IMG/VR virus record: IMGVR_UViG_3300048834_000253
Location: 1 to 51,705 of that record
Origin: a virus
DNA length: 51,705 nt
Direction: 5' to 3' (one strand)
This document shows, piece after piece, positions 16,601-24,530 of this stretch; the first letter of the stretch is position 1; the number at the start of each line of letters is the position of its first letter. Under the pieces are notes generated by a model. It worked only from the letters and a program-made list of their open reading frames with translations. It was not told the origin of the DNA and made no database searches. The position numbers were made by a program, and so were the translations under genes.

Positions 16601-19531
16601 GTCATCAAACTGGGCATTGGCTTCTGCTTGTGCAATTCGTTCAATGCCGTCTGCTGTGTACTGCGGGCGGGATATGCTCGTCTTGATGAGGGCATACGCA
16701 TCATTGAGCGTTGCGCCTTCCCCCAAATAGCCGTCAGCGATCAGCTTTTGGGTTGCCTGCTCCATCGACAAGCCACGGCCACGGCCCGCGAACAGGCGCC
16801 GGTTGCCAACGCGCGGGTTGTTGTCAATGCCCAGATCGGATGCCGCGATGGCGCTCAACCCGCCTTCTGCCGCGATGAACTCGTGCGCGGCCAGTGGGGC
16901 GCCTGCCGTGCCGGTTTTGGGCTGCGACAGTCGGCGTGCAGCTTTTGCCTCTGCTGCCAGTTGCGCGGGCGTTTTCTCGGCCAGGGCATACCCGCCTTCG
17001 ACCGGCACCACACGCATCATGGGCTGCAGCTTCTTGGCGTCGCCTGCTGCTTTGCGGGTCTTGAAGGGCTTCCCGCCTTCGCTCAGCGGCGTCTGTTCGC
17101 GCCCCAAGCGCACAGACGCCGCTATCGGCTGGCCCGCAGCTTGCGCCGCTCCTTGCGCGCTTGGCGTTTGGCTTGCTTGCGTTCCAGGTTGCGCAGGTTG
17201 GGGCACATTGGCGGGGACTCCTTGGGCGGTGGGCGGGCTGCTGAGACTGGCCAAATGCTGACCAATGGGGACAGCCTCGTATTTGGCAGTGTTGATTTTG
17301 TCGGCCACGGATTTTTGCGATGTTTCCATCACGACTGCCCCCGTGGATTTATCGCGAAGCACCCAGCTTGTCGCTGGTTGGCGCGTGGCGGGGTCGATGA
17401 CGGGCGCTGCACCTACCCCAGCGGCTTGAGTTGCGGCAACTCCCGCACCGGAAAGGTCGGCGGCAGGTACTGGCGCATTAACTCCCGCGACGTCAGCCGC
17501 TTGGGCACTGGTGGCTTTGGTCTGCTGCTGGGTGTCCGATGGCGTGCGTTGTGGTGCATTTGCTGCCTCCTGGGGTGAAGATCGGGCGCGCAAGGCTTGC
17601 AACTCGGCGGCCAGCCCGCCGGTCACCGGAACACTGCCGGGCTGCGCCTGTGGCGTGGTGCTTCGCTGAGTGAAGTCAGGCGCGCTGCGCGCACGCAGGG
17701 CCTCCAGTTCGACGGCAAGCCCGGTCGCTTGTGGTTGTGCTGCCTCGGCCTGCAGGATCTGGGCGGCAACATCGGTCTGGGCAGACTGCGGCGACTGGGG
17801 TGCAACCGGGGCCGACGGGACAATAGGGGCTTGGGGCGTCGTGGGTTGGTCTTCCACGCGCGGCGCCCGGCTGCCATACGCTTCCTGCATGCCAGCCACC
17901 TTGCCCATCACCAGACCGGCAGCCGCACCCTGCCCGTAGGCCTCGCCAGCCATCTCGGATAGATTGACCCGCTGGCCTGCGCGCGACAGTTCCAGACCCT
18001 TGGCAATCGCGCCGGTGCCCTCTTCGACGCCTTCCGACACAGACTCCAATGCACCCGCCTGGCTGCCCTTGACGATCAATTCGACCGCCTTGGAAACCAA
18101 CCCGCCCTCCATCCCCTTGCCCATGGGGCGCGTCAGCAGGGATGTGGACGCCACGGCAGCCTTTGCGGCCGCGCCCTTGAGCGACGGGGGCAAGAACATT
18201 TTTTCAATGGCATCACCGCCAGGAACCAGCTTCATCGACAGCACCGACGCGCCCGTAGCCATCAGCAGCGCCCGGTTCGCCGCAGCGCCCGCCAAAATCT
18301 CCTTGGCCTGCTGCGCGCCGTGCTGTGCCTCCAGGTCCTTCCATTCGGGCTCTGACTTGAACGCCTCCACCGGGAGCTTGCTCAGTTCCTCGTAGGTTTC
18401 GCTCGCCACCGATGCGCCCTGAATACCCGCAGCCGTACCCGTGGCCGTGGCGCGCGCCAGCACCCCGGCGCCATTCTTGGCCGTCACTGCAACGCGCGCT
18501 GCCAGCTCAGACCCCGTGCCCAGCGCCTTGGCAAACGCGGCATTACCAACCGCATTGGCTGCAGCACCCGCACCACGACCGACCACGCCCCCCGCAAACA
18601 TGCCCGGCGCACTGCGCGCCAGCGTGTCAAACAACAGCGTCGGGTCTTTCAGCGTCTCAATGCCGCCGACTGCCAGCTTTTCGCGCCACCCCTCGGCGGT
18701 ACTCAGTTTGTCCTGCAGGGCTTTCCCCCGCGCCTGAATCTCGGATGATTTCTGGTCTTGCAGGACGTCCTGCGTGCCACGGATGGCCTTCAGGTAGCCC
18801 GTGTCCCAATCGCCCGTCACTGCGGAATAGGCCACGCCCGGCAGGCTGCCAACATCCAGCAGGCCCTGCGCCAGCGATTTGGTGGTGTCTCCAAACGCCT
18901 CCCCCCATGTGCGCTCAGGGGTCGCCCCCGGCTGCGCCTTCGCCGCCTCGGGCGCTGCTGCATTCTTGGGCGGCAGCTCTACAGGCGGCATGGGCGCAGG
19001 CGCGCGCAACTTCAACTCGTCGGCCGCTGCAAACACGGTCTTGAGATAGCCCTGGGTTTCCTTGGGCGCGAGCGATTGCCAATCCTCGGCGTCGTAGGCC
19101 TTGCGGTTTTCGCCCCAGTTGTAGGCCGCCACAGCCTTGCCGTAGTCGCCGCCGAACTTCTCCAGATTAGCGCGCATGTAGGCCGCAGCCCCGAAAATGC
19201 TCTCCACCGGGTCCAGCGGATTGATGCCAAAGCGCTCGGCCGTGCCGGGCATGAACTGCATCAAGCCTGCTGCACCAGTGCGGCTCTTGACCTGGCCGCT
19301 GATCACGTCGGGGCGAAACCGGCTTTCGGCAAACGCCATGGCCCGCAGCACGTCGGGGTCAACCCCGTATTCATCACCAGCCGCCTGAAAAGCTGCGTCG
19401 AACTCCTGGGGAACGGCAAAGCGCGAACCTGCTGGCGCTGGCTCAAACGCCAAAGGCTCCCGCTCAGGTGCCGATTCATCCGGCAGGGCGTCAAGGTCGA
19501 TGCCGCGAGAGGCAAGCTGGAAGAGATTCAT
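10613..19531 (-). CDS. Giant polyvalent virion protein: transglycosylase, ART-like, zincin-like, LPD38
   Basis: This 2972-residue protein takes up 17% of the genome. In order: SLT-type lytic transglycosylase (about 41-165; catalytic Glu69 in AFAES, GAAGLMQFMPGTAERFG, AYNWGE); Ala/Pro/Gln-rich linkers with a duplicated GLAxELxALRARS (about 620-665); several polyvalent-associated segments; an ADP-ribosyltransferase-like part (about 1370-1475) with Arg1420 in VYRAIP, GDWVTPSLEYAKLEG and AEFGYDDG as R-[ST]-E-like elements; a zincin-like part with GTLMHEVGIHM (His1772, Glu1773, His1777) and EEAAAYIVTEYE; then a long helical part ending in an LPD38-like segment (about 2595-2780). This matches the phage polyvalent proteins described by Iyer, Aravind and colleagues, thought to be packaged and injected. 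The transglycosylase would help pass the cell wall. The start lacks a clear Shine-Dalgarno sequence. Confidence 0.85.
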   Translation of the reverse strand: MNLFQLASRGIDLDALPDESAPEREPLAFEPAPAGSRFAVPQEFDAAFQAAGDEYGVDPDVLRAMAFAESRFRPDVISGQVKSRTGAAGLMQFMPGTAERFGINPLDPVESIFGAAAYMRANLEKFGGDYGKAVAAYNWGENRKAYDAEDWQSLAPKETQGYLKTVFAAADELKLRAPAPMPPVELPPKNAAAPEAAKAQPGATPERTWGEAFGDTTKSLAQGLLDVGSLPGVAYSAVTGDWDTGYLKAIRGTQDVLQDQKSSEIQARGKALQDKLSTAEGWREKLAVGGIETLKDPTLLFDTLARSAPGMFAGGVVGRGAGAAANAVGNAAFAKALGTGSELAARVAVTAKNGAGVLARATATGTAAGIQGASVASETYEELSKLPVEAFKSEPEWKDLEAQHGAQQAKEILAGAAANRALLMATGASVLSMKLVPGGDAIEKMFLPPSLKGAAAKAAVASTSLLTRPMGKGMEGGLVSKAVELIVKGSQAGALESVSEGVEEGTGAIAKGLELSRAGQRVNLSEMAGEAYGQGAAAGLVMGKVAGMQEAYGSRAPRVEDQPTTPQAPIVPSAPVAPQSPQSAQTDVAAQILQAEAAQPQATGLAVELEALRARSAPDFTQRSTTPQAQPGSVPVTGGLAAELQALRARSSPQEAANAPQRTPSDTQQQTKATSAQAADVAGVNAPVPAADLSGAGVAATQAAGVGAAPVIDPATRQPATSWVLRDKSTGAVVMETSQKSVADKINTAKYEAVPIGQHLASLSSPPTAQGVPANVPQPAQPGTQASQTPSAQGAAQAAGQPIAASVRLGREQTPLSEGGKPFKTRKAAGDAKKLQPMMRVVPVEGGYALAEKTPAQLAAEAKAARRLSQPKTGTAGAPLAAHEFIAAEGGLSAIAASDLGIDNNPRVGNRRLFAGRGRGLSMEQATQKLIADGYLGEGATLNDAYALIKTSISRPQYTADGIERIAQAEANAQFDDYLAAQEESASDGDPWSDTQPVALDDFSDDMLESSGYDAAPDAIKAEVRALLEMANALGIDAESIMLDAHEQTINATEQDYYAAAKSALETAITRSNGDRRTPAGSEGQSQSGAATGPAAQGLNQPVALDQQAQAATENVAPEPLELASQTPAEAAALQESQEQAAKAEAAAKRAADVQASKDEDRKRIAQASVRAADEFELGQDPLDSLTGQGGMFDAPARQQEAQLPASGKVIAREMVKSDMTKRQEATPYARYASGEYIVTVEDFGGDRIGAQLYSVIRSRGTTSIERAPTEMLEHVAFDKINQKAIALYNATMADRGQGGLMFSRKAKPNKDAEYLAAVERGDMATAQRLVNEAAAEAGYVGSDYRMQHEAPSAENDGVRLDELRDNGLVPDDYWTHPQWYVSTPEEAAAHRAVVAAMRSADARKAAGKSPGSVAMVVYRAIPKTVKDGAIRNGDWVTPSLEYAKLEGESIPGGYRIISLPASAKNLYWDGNSVAEFGYDDGQSYGYKNTKNNRKLLDAVTHDDDGAVIPLSQRFNARNGDVRFSRAQPAISSAAAAMEEASRRADALYDAEPGTVTPEEFSAVGDARRAAEAAMLDALAQLPDSGFAVEARTSDGRMLIVTPSASEQGRWQLTRFGKDGEPWGDTRFDTKRQALQYLVDEAVPSSIKPAGAAMSRTVQPMRTPAAAIRAAITKAYGKLLGQLEAKGLVTLTQTQEQAIEAAARARADKTGGDAEAIRQSLLSATQSDTADSLDIKRSADGAIEGFFDPQTGQSFLIADNLTAESAPGTLMHEVGIHMAADSKLQPLFERAAQLLSADRGNAFIQRVQARMDRSGETSGEEAAAYIVTEYENDRANSPPSVAKWVQDFTAAVRAWLFGKGVLLKADQLTVADIAAVARANARSMARGAGWLNYAQAELEKVNERIPVFKFLEIDPATGDVYSRGGTVLEPEGQRLGDGAPVDGRIGANESGGIGAGNLAELEMRLAAGKKNPRRFDGREQDVVGTPARDADAVGNGAAIQGNRLSDSELARYLASTRGGFEAHGVGVSTLKRALITRDHAGTDVPGLLYSKAGNNPPPIPTNAQAGLFAPSNPWELPQATRTDKLIYELQDGRIDLKRVQEAIAATGKQITEGFDARLAETLMPGRIARRTESFLSAEVKPLLESMAKNNVSQDELSDYLLARHAPERNAQIAKVNDEMPDGGAGTNSQGVLMTTQAARDHIAALTQGKRLVLELLAKRVDDLTLGTREVLVREGLEKQETVDAWTGAYKHYVPLFKDEAMETPGHPIGAGVSVTGTASKRATGSTGEVTNMLAHILMQREAAITRAEKNRVAMSLYGLALTNPNAEMWTTIRPSMPSDQIANELVRMGVDPMEAEVGMQGVPTIRGVEPVSGKVVDRPNPMYKRLDNSLVVKVNGEDRVILFNASNERAVRLVRNLKNQDGVLGQLDLAGSIVGKATRYFASINTQYNPAFGMVNIVRDVGGAMVNLTDTALAGKQARVLSDSIPAMIGIARDLRGDAQRTPWSDLWQQFQDDGGRTGYRDLFIDPYKRADAVQSELDKLGKDGKLTPGAAAHAVLDLLDDFNTTLENGVRLSAYKAALDKGMSRAESARMARELTLDFNRKGRAGREMGPLFAFFNASVQGTARTLKALQGPAGKRILIGGLSLGVIQALLLSMAGYEDDEIPEFVKARAFIIPLAGKQYITIPLQFGLNALPNTGRVVTELLMSGGKDWGEKSFNALGELAGSFNPLGGGNIFTGAGALKTISPTVIDPIVDMATNTDFTGKPIGKERMPWDTRPGFTMGREGTQRSFTGQAYIGISKAINSLTGGNDFAQGLASPSPEEVRYVFTTVGGGVFRELEKILNASVLTAQGEGLKAREVPLGSRFAGEVEDQDLQRSRFFKNSSKIEKLEAQLKGLSKEGRGDEVRKLIDDNPLVKLYELNDEVRSNVTKLNKLASESINDKEALKRIDAARTTYMRALNDKVMEMEKSAN

Positions 19532-19598
19532 GCAGAGGCCCGGGTTGATGGTGGCGCGTGTGCCACTGTCGCCCGTTGCCCCTGTTTGTCACAGATCA

Positions 19599-19610
19599 GG
19601 CATATATGCC
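19599..19610. promoter_or_regulatory. Late-block palindrome, copy B
   Basis: GGCATATATGCC is a perfect 12-bp palindrome between the stop of the 20646 gene and the giant gene, about 70 bp upstream of the giant gene start. It equals copy A except for one flanking base (13 of 14 positions). Confidence 0.6.
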
Positions 19611-19614
19611 GGAA

Positions 19615-20646
19615 TCACCGGGCCGTCACAGAACCCGGCTGGTACTTGAATGCCCGTGCAGCTTCGGATGGCTTGCGCGGCGCGAAGGGCGCGGGCGGCA
19701 ATTGGCGGGAATCTCCTGCTGCTGCAGGCGAATTGCCCACCCAGCGCTCTGAATCCAAGGCGTCGAGTTGGGCCTGCAGGCGGCCTACCGTTGCGGCTTT
19801 CTCGGCCTTGGCGCTTGGGTTCAGCATGTCCTCTTTTGCCCCCTGCGCTTTCAACAACAAGTCCTGCAGCTTGCGCCGTTCTGCTGATTTGCGGTTTGCA
19901 TCGGCGTTGGAGTCCGTCGCTGCAGTGCGTTCGCGCGTGGCGTCAATGCGCTCCCGGGCCAGGTCGTTCTTGGCCGTCTCATCCTTGGGGCTGCTGTACT
20001 GGCTGAACCCGGTAGCAGCTTCTGCCAGCGATCCGCCGCGCTTGAGCGTATCGCCAGCCACGGCCTGGCCGAAGTCGTTCAGCCCGAACTGCCGCTCTGC
20101 CTTGGCGAAATCATCGGTCTTGGCCGGGTCGAGTGCCAAAGCGTACAAACGCTGCAGCGCCTGACGGCCCTTGTCGGCGTCGTAGGCTGCACGCTCTACC
20201 GTTGCCGTGGGCGGTGGGGCGTCCATTTCCCCGGCCCGGTCGTACCGCGCGAAGTCGCCCGCCGTCGCGTTGGTGGTGCTGGTCATCGGACGGCCATACA
20301 TCTGCTCCGAAAGCAGCCCAGCCACGTCATCACCGCCGAACGTGCGCGCCAGGCGCACCACCTGCTGCTGTTCTTCGGGCGTCTTGGCTTGCATCATCAT
20401 CTCGGCCAGGTTGATGCCATCACCACCGCCACGGCGCCCACCAGACGGCCCCTTCAGCGCCTGTAACTGCTCGGCCTGCATCATCCGGTCTTCTGACCGC
20501 TGACGCTGTAGTTCAAGGTTCTGCTGATGGCGCTCTTGGGCCAGCATGCGTTTCTCGGCCAATCGTTCCTCGTCAGCCCCCATGGACGCCATGCCAGCGC
20601 CCACACCAGACATAGCCCCTCCGAGCAGTGCGCCAAAAAAGCTCAT
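19615..20646 (-). CDS. Internal-virion-type protein of unknown function
   Basis: This 343-residue protein has a hydrophobic Gly/Ala N-terminus (MSFFGALLGGAMSGVGAGMASMG) followed by a long charged helical stretch (about 25-65) rich in Gln, Arg and Glu and further helical segments with many Ala, Lys and Arg. This resembles internal core or ejection proteins of podoviruses that lie upstream of a transglycosylase protein. A strong AAGGAGG precedes the ATG, which overlaps the previous stop. Role in DNA ejection is inferred from position and composition. Confidence 0.6.
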   Translation of the reverse strand: MSFFGALLGGAMSGVGAGMASMGADEERLAEKRMLAQERHQQNLELQRQRSEDRMMQAEQLQALKGPSGGRRGGGDGINLAEMMMQAKTPEEQQQVVRLARTFGGDDVAGLLSEQMYGRPMTSTTNATAGDFARYDRAGEMDAPPPTATVERAAYDADKGRQALQRLYALALDPAKTDDFAKAERQFGLNDFGQAVAGDTLKRGGSLAEAATGFSQYSSPKDETAKNDLARERIDATRERTAATDSNADANRKSAERRKLQDLLLKAQGAKEDMLNPSAKAEKAATVGRLQAQLDALDSERWVGNSPAAAGDSRQLPPAPFAPRKPSEAARAFKYQPGSVTAR

Positions 20647-21170
20647 TGCACACCTCCTTGCTGCGCCATCTGCGCCAGGTTCACGCCTTCCGGCTCGGCT
20701 TGTGTTGCGTCAGGCTGCATCTGCTCGGGCGAGATCAAACCCTCGTCCGCGTCCATGCGCAGGTACTCGGCAATCGACTGCTGCATCACGTCTTGTAGGA
20801 AGGATTCCAGTTTGTCATCCGGCACAACGCCCGCCTCATTGGCGATACCGGCCACGTCCTTGACCAGTTGAATGCCTGCATGGATGAGCACGGCAGGGTC
20901 AACCGGCTGACCTGCCTGCTCGGACTGCTGGGCCAGGTGGCGCAAGGTCTGCGTGCCGAACTTGACCGCCGTGGTTACGGGGTCGAGTTTGAGGGCCTGC
21001 ATCCATTCCTCGGCAGTTTCGCCCATGATCTGGCGCGCACGCCCGAGAAGCATGTCGAACTGCGCCTGCTGCTCAGGACTGGCGGGCTGCTTTGCGGCCT
21101 GCTCTGTTTGGCCCGGCGCCATGGCTGGGTCTTGTGGCTCGCCCTGTTGGGCCAATTCGTTCAGGTTCAT
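20643..21170 (-). CDS. Internal-virion-region protein, helical, unknown function
   Basis: This 175-residue acidic protein starts MNLNELAQQGEPQDP and ends VNLAQMAQQGGVQ; the L-N-E/A-L-A-QQG element is present at both ends. The centre is helical (FDMLLGRARQIMGETAEEWMQAL). It resembles small proteins in podovirus portal-to-core regions that I cannot name. Start preceded by AGGGG; stop overlaps the next start by ATGA. Possibly a chaperone or minor component for the neighbouring internal proteins. Confidence 0.55.
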   Translation of the reverse strand: MNLNELAQQGEPQDPAMAPGQTEQAAKQPASPEQQAQFDMLLGRARQIMGETAEEWMQALKLDPVTTAVKFGTQTLRHLAQQSEQAGQPVDPAVLIHAGIQLVKDVAGIANEAGVVPDDKLESFLQDVMQQSIAEYLRMDADEGLISPEQMQPDATQAEPEGVNLAQMAQQGGVQ

Positions 21171-21179
21171 CGTTGCCCC

Positions 21180-22112
21180 TTATTGCACGACACGGAAATT
21201 GCCCGTGGCGGTGTAGCGTTTCTTCTGCCAGTCGAGTGCTTCCTGCTGGGCCTTGTTTGCCTGGGCCGCAGTCAGACCTTGACCAAGCCCCTGAATGGCA
21301 AGGCCCATGGCTTTCTCGTTGTTCAGCAGCTTGTCGAAGAAGCTGCCAGCCTTGGCGCCGAAACCAGCGGGCGCCTGGGGCTGCAAGCTCGAAGGCGGCC
21401 TAACTCCGAGTCCGCTGCTGGACACGGGGGCCGATGCGTTGCCCTGCGGAGCCAGCGAATATTTATTGCTCGCCGCGTTTGCTCCAGCAGCATCAACGCC
21501 AGCGGCGCCGGGCTGCGGTGCTGCAGCCTGCTGGAGTCCTTCGGTCGCAGATGGCGCGGTTGCCGTGACCTTGGAGTCAACACCCAGCGGCTTTCCGGGG
21601 TTGATCAAGTCCGTTCCCGCGCTTGCATCAGGCGCCATGGCGCCCATCTCCACGCTGTTCATCCCGCCGTCCGGCACGTATTGTTTGGCGCCGGACAAAC
21701 CGTTGCTCGAAAGGGTGTCGATCACATTGCCTGCCGTGCCGGGCGCGTTGTAGATGCCGCCAAAGCCATCAGAGGCAAGTCCGCCACCGGCTGCGCTGTT
21801 TGCGGCTGAGAACGCATCACTTGCGGCGTCCATGCCGTTGACGGATCCAGCAGACGATGGATCAATGGCCGACGCTGCGCCGCCTGCATCAGCACCACCA
21901 CCAATATCAAACCCGCCGTTGAACATGGCATAGCCAGCCCCGGCGATGTTGGCGAATTTCACCAAGTCATCTCCGAACACCTTGGAGGCGGCCTTGTTGA
22001 TCTTGTCGTTGACGCCGGTCACCTGGAAAACAACCGAGGCGATGGTTCCGACCATTGTGGCGCTGAGACCTACGGCAGCTCCGATGGCTGCGCTGGCGCC
22101 CGTGGCCGACAT
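21180..22112 (-). CDS. Internal-virion-type protein with hydrophobic N-terminus
   Basis: This protein (310 residues from the ATG at 22112) is rich in Gly, Ala and Ser with a hydrophobic N-terminal part (AAIGAAVGLSATMVGTIASVVFQV) and NDKINKAASKVFGDDLVKFANI, typical of podovirus internal proteins that contact membrane on ejection. The ATG has no Shine-Dalgarno sequence. GGAG at 22143-22146 lies 6 nt before an in-frame ATC (22134-22136), and the codons between that ATC and the ATG spell a hydrophobic AIAIPFL segment continuous with the N-terminus. A rare AUC start, giving eight extra residues, is therefore possible. Confidence 0.65.
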   Translation of the reverse strand: MSATGASAAIGAAVGLSATMVGTIASVVFQVTGVNDKINKAASKVFGDDLVKFANIAGAGYAMFNGGFDIGGGADAGGAASAIDPSSAGSVNGMDAASDAFSAANSAAGGGLASDGFGGIYNAPGTAGNVIDTLSSNGLSGAKQYVPDGGMNSVEMGAMAPDASAGTDLINPGKPLGVDSKVTATAPSATEGLQQAAAPQPGAAGVDAAGANAASNKYSLAPQGNASAPVSSSGLGVRPPSSLQPQAPAGFGAKAGSFFDKLLNNEKAMGLAIQGLGQGLTAAQANKAQQEALDWQKKRYTATGNFRVVQ

Positions 22113-22146
22113 GAGGAATGGGATTGCGATGGCGATGATGTTCTCC

Positions 22147-22587
22147 TCAGAGCGCCGTCACATAGGACGCGCCCAAATGCCCGAACCCCTTGCGGGCCAT
22201 GGCCTTGTTGAAACGCTCAGGGGAATTGATCCCCGCATAGTTGTGCACCACCAATTCAACGGCGCGCATTTTCCGTGACCAGTCCTTGAGTGCGTCCAGC
22301 AGCTTCAGCCCGGCGCCGTCTTCGGCGTACCAAAGCAGCTCGTAGGCCGTCGTGTAGCGGTTGAACAGATTGGATTGGGTGATGCCGACGATCATTCCGC
22401 CTACATTCCCGCCTGTCTCGCTCACAAACACACCGGACGTCAGGCCGTGCACCGCGCCAAGGAAGGATGCATGCACCTTTTCTGCATCGAACGGCTGCCG
22501 GGCAAAGCGGCTGCGGCCATGCTCGCGCTTCGCCAAAGCACACAGCGCTGGCACGTCCTCGCGTGTGGCGCGGCGAATCGTTGTCAT
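22147..22587 (-). CDS. GNAT-family N-acetyltransferase
   Basis: This 146-residue protein has the GNAT order: TTIRRATREDVPALCALAKREH (beta 1, alpha 1), a central VFVSETGGNVGGMIVGI strand pair, the acetyl-CoA-binding region near EDGAGLKLLDALKDWSRK, and a C-terminal INSPERFNKAMARKGFG helix (N-x3-RF-x8-GF, the usual end of the fold). It would transfer acetyl from acetyl-CoA to an amine; the target is unknown. It is translationally coupled within the virion operon (ATGA with the 24530 gene). Acetyltransferases in this position occur in related podoviruses and may modify a virion or host protein. Confidence 0.85.
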   Translation of the reverse strand: MTTIRRATREDVPALCALAKREHGRSRFARQPFDAEKVHASFLGAVHGLTSGVFVSETGGNVGGMIVGITQSNLFNRYTTAYELLWYAEDGAGLKLLDALKDWSRKMRAVELVVHNYAGINSPERFNKAMARKGFGHLGASYVTAL

Positions 22588-24530
22588 GCGAAACCTGACG
22601 TGCCAGCGGCGGCGGGAGTTGTGCTTGCATCAGCCTCTGCTTTCTTGACTGGGACTCTGATGTCAATGAGCCAAGTTGCCGGGTCATAGCCCAGCTTGGT
22701 CGCTGCCGACGTGATCATGGGGTTGTAGGTCGCTGCCAAGTCCATCACCGCCTTGTCGGCCTTTTCTGGCGACAGGTCGCTGGTGTTGATGCGGAAAACC
22801 TTGTCCGCGTACTCGCTGCGCAGGGCGTTGAGGTTTGCAACATTGTCCGATTGCGTTTGTGCGTCGATCTGTATGCGCTGGCGCTCTACCGACGAGTCCA
22901 TTTGCGCTAGCCGCAAGCGCAGGGCCGATTCTTTATCGTCACGGATGGTCTGCTGCTGCGCGGCGAACTGATCGCGGGCGCTGGTGTAGCCGTTCTGGAT
23001 GGCGTCTCGCTCCAGCGTCAGTTGCTGCTGGCGGTCGAGCATCTTGTACTCGCGCTCGAACTGCTGCTGCGCTGCCCAGTCGTTGGCCTGCACATTGAAA
23101 TCGGCCATGTACGCATCGCGCACAAATTGATTGTTGTCGCGCGAGAACGTGTTCTTGGTGTTGGAGTTGAACTCGCCAGCTCGGGCGTAGGTGCTGGCGT
23201 CCTGGGTGGCAATCGGCATGGCCGCGTCATACATCGCAGAGTCTGCCGCTGTCATGGCCATGCTGCTGTTGAGCAAGCCCCGGCTGTTGGCCGTCTGCAA
23301 TGCCCTGGTGCGCGCCTGCTGCATCAGTGGGCTATCGTCGGCGATGATTTGCTGCAACTGGCTGCGCACCGTTTCGTTTGGCTGCACATCCCATCCGGTA
23401 GGATTCTGTAGTTGCGATAGGTTGATGCCAGTCGTTGGCATGCCAAAAGGCCCACCGCCACCGAAGCCGCCCCCGCCAGCGCCACCGGAGCCGCCTCCAT
23501 ACCCCCCGGCGCCACCCCCGGCGCCGCCAGCATAGCCACCGCCCGATGCATCGCCTGCGACGCCAGCCCCGCCCATATTCCACCCAGCGTAGTTTTTGGA
23601 CACTGCCTGGCTGGCAATCCCGGCCATTCGCGGGTCGGCGGCAATCGCTGCATACGCCGCATTCAACGCGCGCGCCGGGTCGGGCGAAGCCATCACCTTA
23701 TCCCAATCCACCAGCGCAGCGCCTGCCGAGCCAAGCCCGGTCGAACTCAGCGCCCCGCTCGCCGCCTCAAAGCTGAGGCCGGTCTTGTCCATGAACTCCT
23801 TGATGGTCGGAGTGCTTGCGCCAAAAAACGGGCTGGCGTCTTTGGTGGGGTCCAGCCCTTGGCGCAGCATCCCGGCATCCGCCGCGCTGGCATACAGCGG
23901 CTTGTAGTTGTTGGCCGAGTGCCAGTAATTGGCCGCCTGTGGGTTGCCCGCCTGCTGCATCTGCGCGGCTGCAGCCTTCAGGCTGGCCGGGTCCACGCCG
24001 AGACGGTCCAAGGTGGACCAGTCCGAACCAATGAGCCCGCCATTGTTCCACTGCGTCAGATTGACGCCGTTCTTGTCCCGTATGACCATCGAGCCCGTCT
24101 GGGGGTCATACGTTGCCGCAGATCGATACACAGCATCCGCAGGTGCAGCCGTGCGCCCGGCCTCGTTCAACCGCTTTTGCATGTCGTCGTTGTACGACTT
24201 GTAGGCCATGTAATTCGGGTCTGCAGCGCCCTCGCCGGGGTACAGGCCGATGCCTGTTCCGTAGCCCTGCCCGGCCGCAGTGAGCTGCTCCGCCGTGCGG
24301 CCATAGAGCTGCTGCGCACTGTTGGCGACCTGTTGCTGCTGCTGCGTCTGCGTGCCGGTGAGGGTCGGGTAATTGGTCGGACGCGCGGAAATCTCGGCGG
24401 CGGCGGCGGTTTGGAATGCAGACCGCCAGTTGTCGCCCTGGTTCATCCAGTAGCCGAGACTCCCATCCGAGTCCACATCGCGGCCCAGCGTGGTCTTGTA
24501 GGCGTCGCGGATTTGCTGTTCCAGGCTCAT
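22584..24530 (-). CDS. Large virion protein with DUF4214-like N-terminus
   Basis: This 648-residue protein begins with a DUF4214-like unit (IRDAYKTTLGRDVDSDGSLGYW). The centre is a glycine-rich spacer of about 45 residues (GGGYAGGAGGGAGGYGGG and following), and the C-terminal 270 residues are strongly helical and Gln/Arg/Asp-rich (QQFEREYKMLDRQQQLTLER). The two ends joined by a flexible glycine linker fit a core or ejection protein. It lies between portal and the smaller internal proteins. I find no catalytic motif. Confidence 0.6.
   Translation of the reverse strand: MSLEQQIRDAYKTTLGRDVDSDGSLGYWMNQGDNWRSAFQTAAAAEISARPTNYPTLTGTQTQQQQQVANSAQQLYGRTAEQLTAAGQGYGTGIGLYPGEGAADPNYMAYKSYNDDMQKRLNEAGRTAAPADAVYRSAATYDPQTGSMVIRDKNGVNLTQWNNGGLIGSDWSTLDRLGVDPASLKAAAAQMQQAGNPQAANYWHSANNYKPLYASAADAGMLRQGLDPTKDASPFFGASTPTIKEFMDKTGLSFEAASGALSSTGLGSAGAALVDWDKVMASPDPARALNAAYAAIAADPRMAGIASQAVSKNYAGWNMGGAGVAGDASGGGYAGGAGGGAGGYGGGSGGAGGGGFGGGGPFGMPTTGINLSQLQNPTGWDVQPNETVRSQLQQIIADDSPLMQQARTRALQTANSRGLLNSSMAMTAADSAMYDAAMPIATQDASTYARAGEFNSNTKNTFSRDNNQFVRDAYMADFNVQANDWAAQQQFEREYKMLDRQQQLTLERDAIQNGYTSARDQFAAQQQTIRDDKESALRLRLAQMDSSVERQRIQIDAQTQSDNVANLNALRSEYADKVFRINTSDLSPEKADKAVMDLAATYNPMITSAATKLGYDPATWLIDIRVPVKKAEADASTTPAAAGTSGFA

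Noticed and set aside
10613-19531. N4-type virion RNA polymerase as identity of the giant protein
   Set aside because: The capsid protein is N4 gp56-like and the protein is giant, but no RNA polymerase motifs are visible; the content is that of polyvalent proteins.
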